In this document: positions 58,392 through 64,000 of the stretch, piece by piece | Layout: each line of letters opens with the position of its first letter | Position numbering within the stretch: position 1 is the stretch's first letter | Assembly (NCBI RefSeq): GCF_000150275.1 | Contig: NW_002060949.1 | Coordinates: forward strand, 2,849,836-2,913,835 | Length of the DNA stretch: 64,000 nt | DNA from: Trichoplax adhaerens | Lineage: Eukaryota; Placozoa; Uniplacotomia; Trichoplacea; Trichoplacidae | Direction of reading: 5' to 3' | Made by a program: the position numbers and the translations under genes | The notes under the pieces: generated by a model | Seen by the model: only the letters and a program-made list of their open reading frames with translations | What the model was told of the DNA's origin: nothing | Databases searched by the model: none

Positions 58392-61300
58392 TGCAGTTGT
58401 AAAGTTAAAGAGGTTCCTATTTTATATTTAGCTAACTTTTATTTTTTATCAGCTCTATTTGATATTTATAGAAATCTATTTCTTAGCAATAATCTCGTAT
58501 GCTAAATTCGTGATATAGATTACTTTCTATAATTGATTTATTGACTTTTATCGCTGGGTTCGAAATAAGATTTTATCTTTTCAAAATGGATTACTTTTCA
58601 TTGTACTGTATGCTGTAATTTAATGCTGTATCAATATCCGAAATCAACTATTGATTGATTCCTTTTAATTAATCAAATGTAATATACCATGAAGCCACTT
58701 TTTAATTCTCAGCCTAGTTTGATGATAGCTAATGTAATATGGCCATTATGGTTATCGTAATATTTCATCGACAGTACATCGGTCTGACTAGATATCAGAC
58801 ATAGAATGTGAATTTAAAATGTTGTCATATAGTAGTACTTTGAGTTTGTAGTAGCAAGACAAATCTCGATTATTTACGATCAAAATGTTTTGCAAAGAGA
58901 TACGAATGAATTAATCGAAAAGTTTAGGTACATCTGCTAACGCATTTACTTTATATTTTATGGTCTTGTATAGTAATGAAATTTCATTAAATCTAATATT
59001 TAAAAGAGTTATTACTGGTACAAATTAATTTGGCTTGGCATTATTGAAAGATAGTTTGACAAACCTGTTTTGCGTGAGTCGTGTAAGATCTTTTAGGATA
59101 CTTTTTAATGCTCTATACTGTACAATGCATAGATTTGTAATCATCATAATTAGGTTAAGCTTCTGTAATGGAGCATATGTGATTATCATATTGAGTGACG
59201 AGTGAGTCATTATTTGAACACGTTAACAGATCGTTCAAGGTCACTCAATAGGAACAAAAAAATCAGTAGAAGCGTTAGTAGTTAGGACATTCTGCAGCAT
59301 ATCGAGTTACGGTAATAAATAGAATACACGTATATTAAATAATCTAATCAATGATGAATTCTATTATATAGCGTACTTGAAGACTGAATGAGGTGTATAT
59401 TAGTAGCCCGCTAATTGTCGATAAAATTCAACGAATCTAAGGCATGAATTTTAATATCTTCTTGCCAATACTGTAGAGCGCGATTGCGTAGGGCAATACT
59501 TACAGTATATTCATATCATTTTATTGTACTGTACAGTGTAATGAAAGCGATTTGCATGCTGTAGTTTATTGTAGATCATCATAGGCATACATTAACCTCA
59601 GTTGTAGCATGTTCTCATTCGATATTGTGCTTCAATTTACACGAAACTTATCTTGAATTAAGAAAAATATCTGCAGTTTTGCAACGAGACAGAAAAAGGA
59701 GCTGAGAATAGATCTAAAATGTTAGCTAAGCATAAATGCAGGTATCTAGAATTTAAATAGTCCTAATAGCCTTCATCCATTCTTGCAATTGTAACGAGGC
59801 CACTCACGACTAAAGATGAGATGACCCACTATAAGGAATTAACTGTTCACTGAACACAAATGCTATTATCAAACATGTAATAAGTTGGCTTTCTTACAAT
59901 GTAACGCCTAAATAAGTCATCTTGATTATGATTTATGTTCAATATCACAGAAGAAACCTTCACGTATTAGTATTATGTACTGCTGAAGATCCTAATCTAT
60001 ACTAATTTATTTATGTTGAAGATTTTCTTATGCTATGTTTGTGATCTCCCTTAAATACTGACCAAGTTATCATTAGACACAATTGATTGAACGACGTTAA
60101 CTGGCTATAGCCAAATAAGTGAACAAATATTCCCGATAAAGAGAGTCGACATGTACGACGACTTCGAAAATGTAGAGTACTCACAGAAATTATTAATTTG
60201 AATCCCATTAATGATATATTATAATTCAATCAATTAATATCATATTGATGCAATCGAAGGCCATTTTAATCCGGGAGTCAAGGTTAATGCTGAAATTTCT
60301 TCACACAGGAAGAGAAAAAGTGTTGTTTGAAAATTCATTTATCGAAAAGTCTCGACATTATTGTGTAGTTTCCTGTCCATATGATTTTTATAAATAATTA
60401 AATTGATTAATAACGTCAACTAGCCTATGTCAGTCTTCGCCTATATTGCTCATCAATTGATAATATTATCAAATTAATCTAATTACGTCAGCAAATATAA
60501 ACTTATAGAAAATCTCTCTATCGACGTTATTACCGCATATTTTTGTAATTGAGGCAAATATCTATTAAGTATTACCAATTTAGTGTATAATTATAATTAT
60601 AATACATCAATGTATTAGACAATTGCAAATGAGATCGTCCACCTATAGCAAGAATTACAACTTTCAGATCGTAGCAATAGTTTTTATTGCAATCATGTTA
60701 CAAATAATCACAATAGGTGATAAAAAGCTGCCACGCCTTTGAACAGCAAAAATGTTTTCAAATAGGAATATCGTAGTTTTAGATTCAAAAATGAAAACCA
60801 GTATTGAATTGTTACGTAAATTTGTAGGTGCGTAACTACTTGATTACAATTATTAATCCCTAAGAATTAATTCAATTTTTCCAATAAATCCCCTCCAGGA
60901 CGGATAGGAGTGACAACTACGGTATAATGCCGTCAAAATACAATTCAATTTCACTATTATATGATTGTTGTCTGTAAGTTTCGTAAAATTGCATACTTGA
61001 ACTTTAGAAATTGTAATAAGTATTGATCGGGTGATTTAATAGTAACCTTAATGCAAGTATTAATAACTGTACACAAAGTATCAATCATACTCAGATCGTA
61101 CTGTATTCAAATAAATTAAAAACAAAACAAGTGCCATGTTCTAGATCTAGTCAAAAAGAAAAATTACAGATCAAATTATATCTTTTCTACCACTAGAAGC
61201 AAGTATGCAGAATTATGACGAAACACCCTGGGTTGAAAATGAAGTTGTATTTTAATTGGTTACAATAAGTTTAACAACTGAGTATAACTAAATCTTTGAA

Positions 61301-63435
61301 AAATGTGTAAAATTAATCAGCTGTAAAATAATCAATCTAAAGCAAAAAATGATTATTATACAGATGAAAAGTGCATGAGGCAGTTTATCAAAGTAAGCAA
61401 AAGATATAACGTAATTTTAAAAAGGTAATCTATTGAGTATAGCTATTGAAATGCAACTCGAAAATTTGTACAATTAAAGACTAACTATGCAACGTAGTTT
61501 AACGCTTGCATTTAATATCTACGGTATTAAATTACTGCCAGGAAATTAAGAATGGTAATTTGTAACGCATTTGGCGATGAAGACAATAAATAATTATAAT
61601 TTAGCCGAAATCTAAATTGCTTCGTAATGAAGAATGAAAAAGGTATTTTAAAATGATTGATCTTCCTCTTAAAGAAAGAAATAAAGATCAAGTGAATTTA
61701 AGAGTCTTCAATATCAGTTTAGCATAATAAATTATTTTAACTTACAAAGTGTAAATGAATTCTTAATAACCATCATGTTATGTTACAGTAAATGTGTAAT
61801 CATGACAATCAACTTAAATAAGTACGTGATGTATACAGAAATGATTATAATCAACCTCCTTACAATCGTATCAACTCAGCCATACAATCATTTTTAGCTC
61901 ATACAAATTATAGAGGTCGATTAATAATTAGAAAAACTGATATATTATGCGATACCAAATGTCTTGAGATGATAATTAAACGGTATTTGCAAGAATAATA
62001 ATTAATAATGAAATTATAAGAGCTATCATACCAAGCTAGATATTAGCCTTTATAACTATGTCATTAATGAATGATTACTGATTCAATAATGCAATAGCTA
62101 TCGAAATGTAGCAATGTTATAAATTTTATGAAAAATTAACGATACATAATAAATGGATAGGCAAATAGTTAAATAGATGAATATTAAACAGTGCAAGTTA
62201 AACATAAATCTATGGAGAATAATGTTGGTTATAGCAGTTAAGATAAAATCATTAACTTTGCTAAAATATAAATAGTAGAAGTATTGCTTTTGTGCTTCCC
62301 TATTAATAAACACAAGAGTTGCACTTGCGTAGATAAAAAAGAATAGTATCTATTAACGCAAGCGAAACATGATGTAATCTATGAGAGTGAGAGAAAAAAG
62401 TATAAGAACTCATTACAATCATTATTAGCGGTTGACAAATTAGGATCCAGCTAATTATTGCAAATTATTAGTTATTAACACAGTCTTGTTATCATGGTAA
62501 TAGACCACCGACCAGCCTTTTACATATGTAAATTATAGTCCTTATGGAAGATAAGCGAATTAATTAAAGGCTGGCAATTTAGGTAGCAGTTAGAATGGTT
62601 ATATTTTCAAGTTAGATTGCAACTAAGTGAATAGAAGACGATATCAGCGTATGGTAAATAGTTTTGATGGATAATATAATCTTATATACTGATATTAACA
62701 AGATTTTTTAATACTTAAAAGTTGATATATCAGTACATAAATAAAGAAACTGTGGTGATAAAACACAGATATTTTAACTTGGATAACCATGAACCTAAAC
62801 CCAATTATGGTTTCACTAAAAAGTTTGCTGTAAATCCGATATAATAAAACTTATATGTTATACATACGAAATAGTGCATAATCTAGGATGTCTATCTTAT
62901 GGTGAAAATTACATTTACATGTGAGTTAAATAACAATTTAAGCTTACGTATATATATATATTATATTACATATTTATATCTATCTATATATGTATATATA
63001 TATAAACATGATGATAAATCGTGTGTTAATCGAACCAGTACGGCCTCATTAGATTATTGTGCATTGAATAATACGTTTATCTGCCCTGATTTCATATCCA
63101 TGATCAAATCACCTGATACGATATCGATGCAAAGTTTTAATTATGGCAATCACCATTAATTAAAAGAAGAAGCATACTTTCAATTGAAAATCGAGGACAA
63201 GCATTTTTTAGTATGAACAAAGTTTTAACTGTTGATTGCTACGTTAATCAGTTACATTATTATTTTTCTCAACTACAATAAAGCCATGAGTATATATCAC
63301 TTGTATGAATACAAATTAGTTATGTTGCAGAAATATTTAATCTTGCAAGTTAACAAATTGCCATAGGTATATGATATCTATCCCTGACTCGATAATGTAA
63401 ATGGATACAATCCAGCTTTCATCTCTACCTTATAA
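58392..63435. other. Gene-poor 5 kb between AHI1 and the right-hand membrane gene
   Basis: Five kilobases of AT-rich DNA without a supported exon on either strand, the longest gene-free stretch in the window. It contains isolated GTACTGTACAGTG (about 59525), and an irregular (TA)n microsatellite near 62947-63005. It may hold introns or the 3'UTR of the minus-strand gene at the right edge. Confidence 0.45.
62947..63005. repeat. Irregular (TA)n microsatellite
   Basis: TATATATATATTATATTACA followed by TATCTATCTATATATG and TATATATATA. Simple AT-dinucleotide repeat, interrupted. Confidence 0.85.
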
Positions 63436-63999
63436 CTACCGTTGGCATAAGTTACTAGATCTATTTTGGCGTACATTAATGCTAAAGGTATTGTTATTAT
63501 TATTAGTGATGGTAATATCATCATCCAATGTTGCATAGAGCTCATTTTCTTTCCTATCCATTTTACCCAAACAGACTGGGACAATATCATTTCTAACATT
63601 GTTATTATTAAGGGAAACTTGACAATAAGGATTAGAGACAATGTGAGTATTGCTGCAACGTTGATTACCAGCAAATGAATTATTATCCTTCTTGACAATA
63701 GTACCGGTATTATTAATGATGGTTGTTGATGTTGATGCCAATTGTGTTACAGGACCCATTGACGTAGTGGGCTGCGATCGAGATTTTCGACTAGTAAAGG
63801 CATTCTTCAGACGTTTTCGATAATAAATAGCAGCAATAGTGGCAAGGGCAGCTACAACACAACTAGTAGCGATAATTATGTTTATCGTCGAAGATTTATG
63901 ATCTGTTAAAGCACCATTATTAACCTGAACAACGACAAATGCGTAGCCAGATATCGATTTATTGTATCTGTTGTACGTTCTAACAAGTAACTTGTAAGC
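63436..63999 (-). CDS. C-terminal part of a single-pass membrane protein (partial)
   Basis: An open frame enters from the right edge and ends at a stop at 63436. The visible 187 residues are: an extracellular end (AYKLLVRTYNRYNKS...GYAFVVVQV) with the beta-strand rhythm of a fibronectin type III or cadherin-like module; a transmembrane helix (STINIIIATSCVVAALATIA) followed by a YYRKR stop-transfer; then about 125 cytoplasmic residues rich in Asn, Ser and Thr, with two poly-Asn tracts and an ENELYATLDDD motif that could be a Tyr phosphorylation site. No splice site is needed within the visible part. The topology suggests a type I adhesion or signalling receptor; the family cannot be decided because the ectodomain lies off the window. 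Confidence 0.7.
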   Translation of the reverse strand, partial: AYKLLVRTYNRYNKSISGYAFVVVQVNNGALTDHKSSTINIIIATSCVVAALATIAAIYYRKRLKNAFTSRKSRSQPTTSMGPVTQLASTSTTIINNTGTIVKKDNNSFAGNQRCSNTHIVSNPYCQVSLNNNNVRNDIVPVCLGKMDRKENELYATLDDDITITNNNNNTFSINVRQNRSSNLCQR

Positions 64000-64000
64000 A

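Noticed and set aside
58550-58580. GGTTCGAAAT resembling a tRNA T-arm (B box)
   Set aside because: No matching A box, anticodon arm or acceptor stem could be found around it.

Overview
The window is nuclear DNA from an animal. Eight protein families can be read through spliced, intron-rich genes with GT-AG junctions, AATAAA signals and no operons. The AT-rich composition, introns of tens to a few hundred bases, exon layouts close to those of human orthologues, and a ciliary (Joubert) gene together suggest an early-branching metazoan. A placozoan such as Trichoplax or Hoilungia is my best guess; that is inference, not proof. Gene models were built by hand from splice sites, phase continuity and remembered family sequences, so exon edges may be off by a few bases.

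Layout: 306-1950 (-) N-terminal part of TGS1 (trimethylguanosine synthase), whose catalytic half lies off the left edge. 3424-5760 (-) unrecognised two-exon gene. 7116-8217 (+) TMEM14. 9203-13704 (-) PPP1R8/NIPP1, complete, 7 exons, 339 aa. 14876-19492 (+) DDX24 RNA helicase, 17 exons, 737 aa. 19761-22156 (-) PAK1IP1 WD40 protein, 11 exons, 301 aa. 22719-29889 (+) RTEL1 DNA helicase, 31 exons, 980 aa. 31158-40280 (-) FAM135 lipase-like gene, about 23 exons. 43397-45068 72-bp satellite array. 48196-48610 three-copy minisatellite. 49678-58391 (+) AHI1/jouberin, 34 exons, 1143 aa. 58392-63435 apparently gene-free. 63436-63999 (-) C-terminal end of a single-pass membrane protein running off the right edge.

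The genes do not form a pathway, but there are themes: RNA metabolism and ribosome assembly (TGS1, PPP1R8, DDX24, PAK1IP1), genome stability (RTEL1) and cilia (AHI1). PPP1R8/DDX24 and PAK1IP1/RTEL1 are two head-to-head pairs, and DDX24/PAK1IP1 is a very tight tail-to-tail pair.

The most unusual non-coding signal is a pentanucleotide repeat, ACAGT, that keeps switching strand (ACTGT/ACAGT, giving palindromes such as ACTGTACAGT). Dense patches sit just upstream of TMEM14, in both divergent promoters, and upstream of AHI1. It looks like a promoter-associated repeat family rather than an ordinary microsatellite. The 72-bp satellite has a three-unit higher-order structure and is the second notable element.
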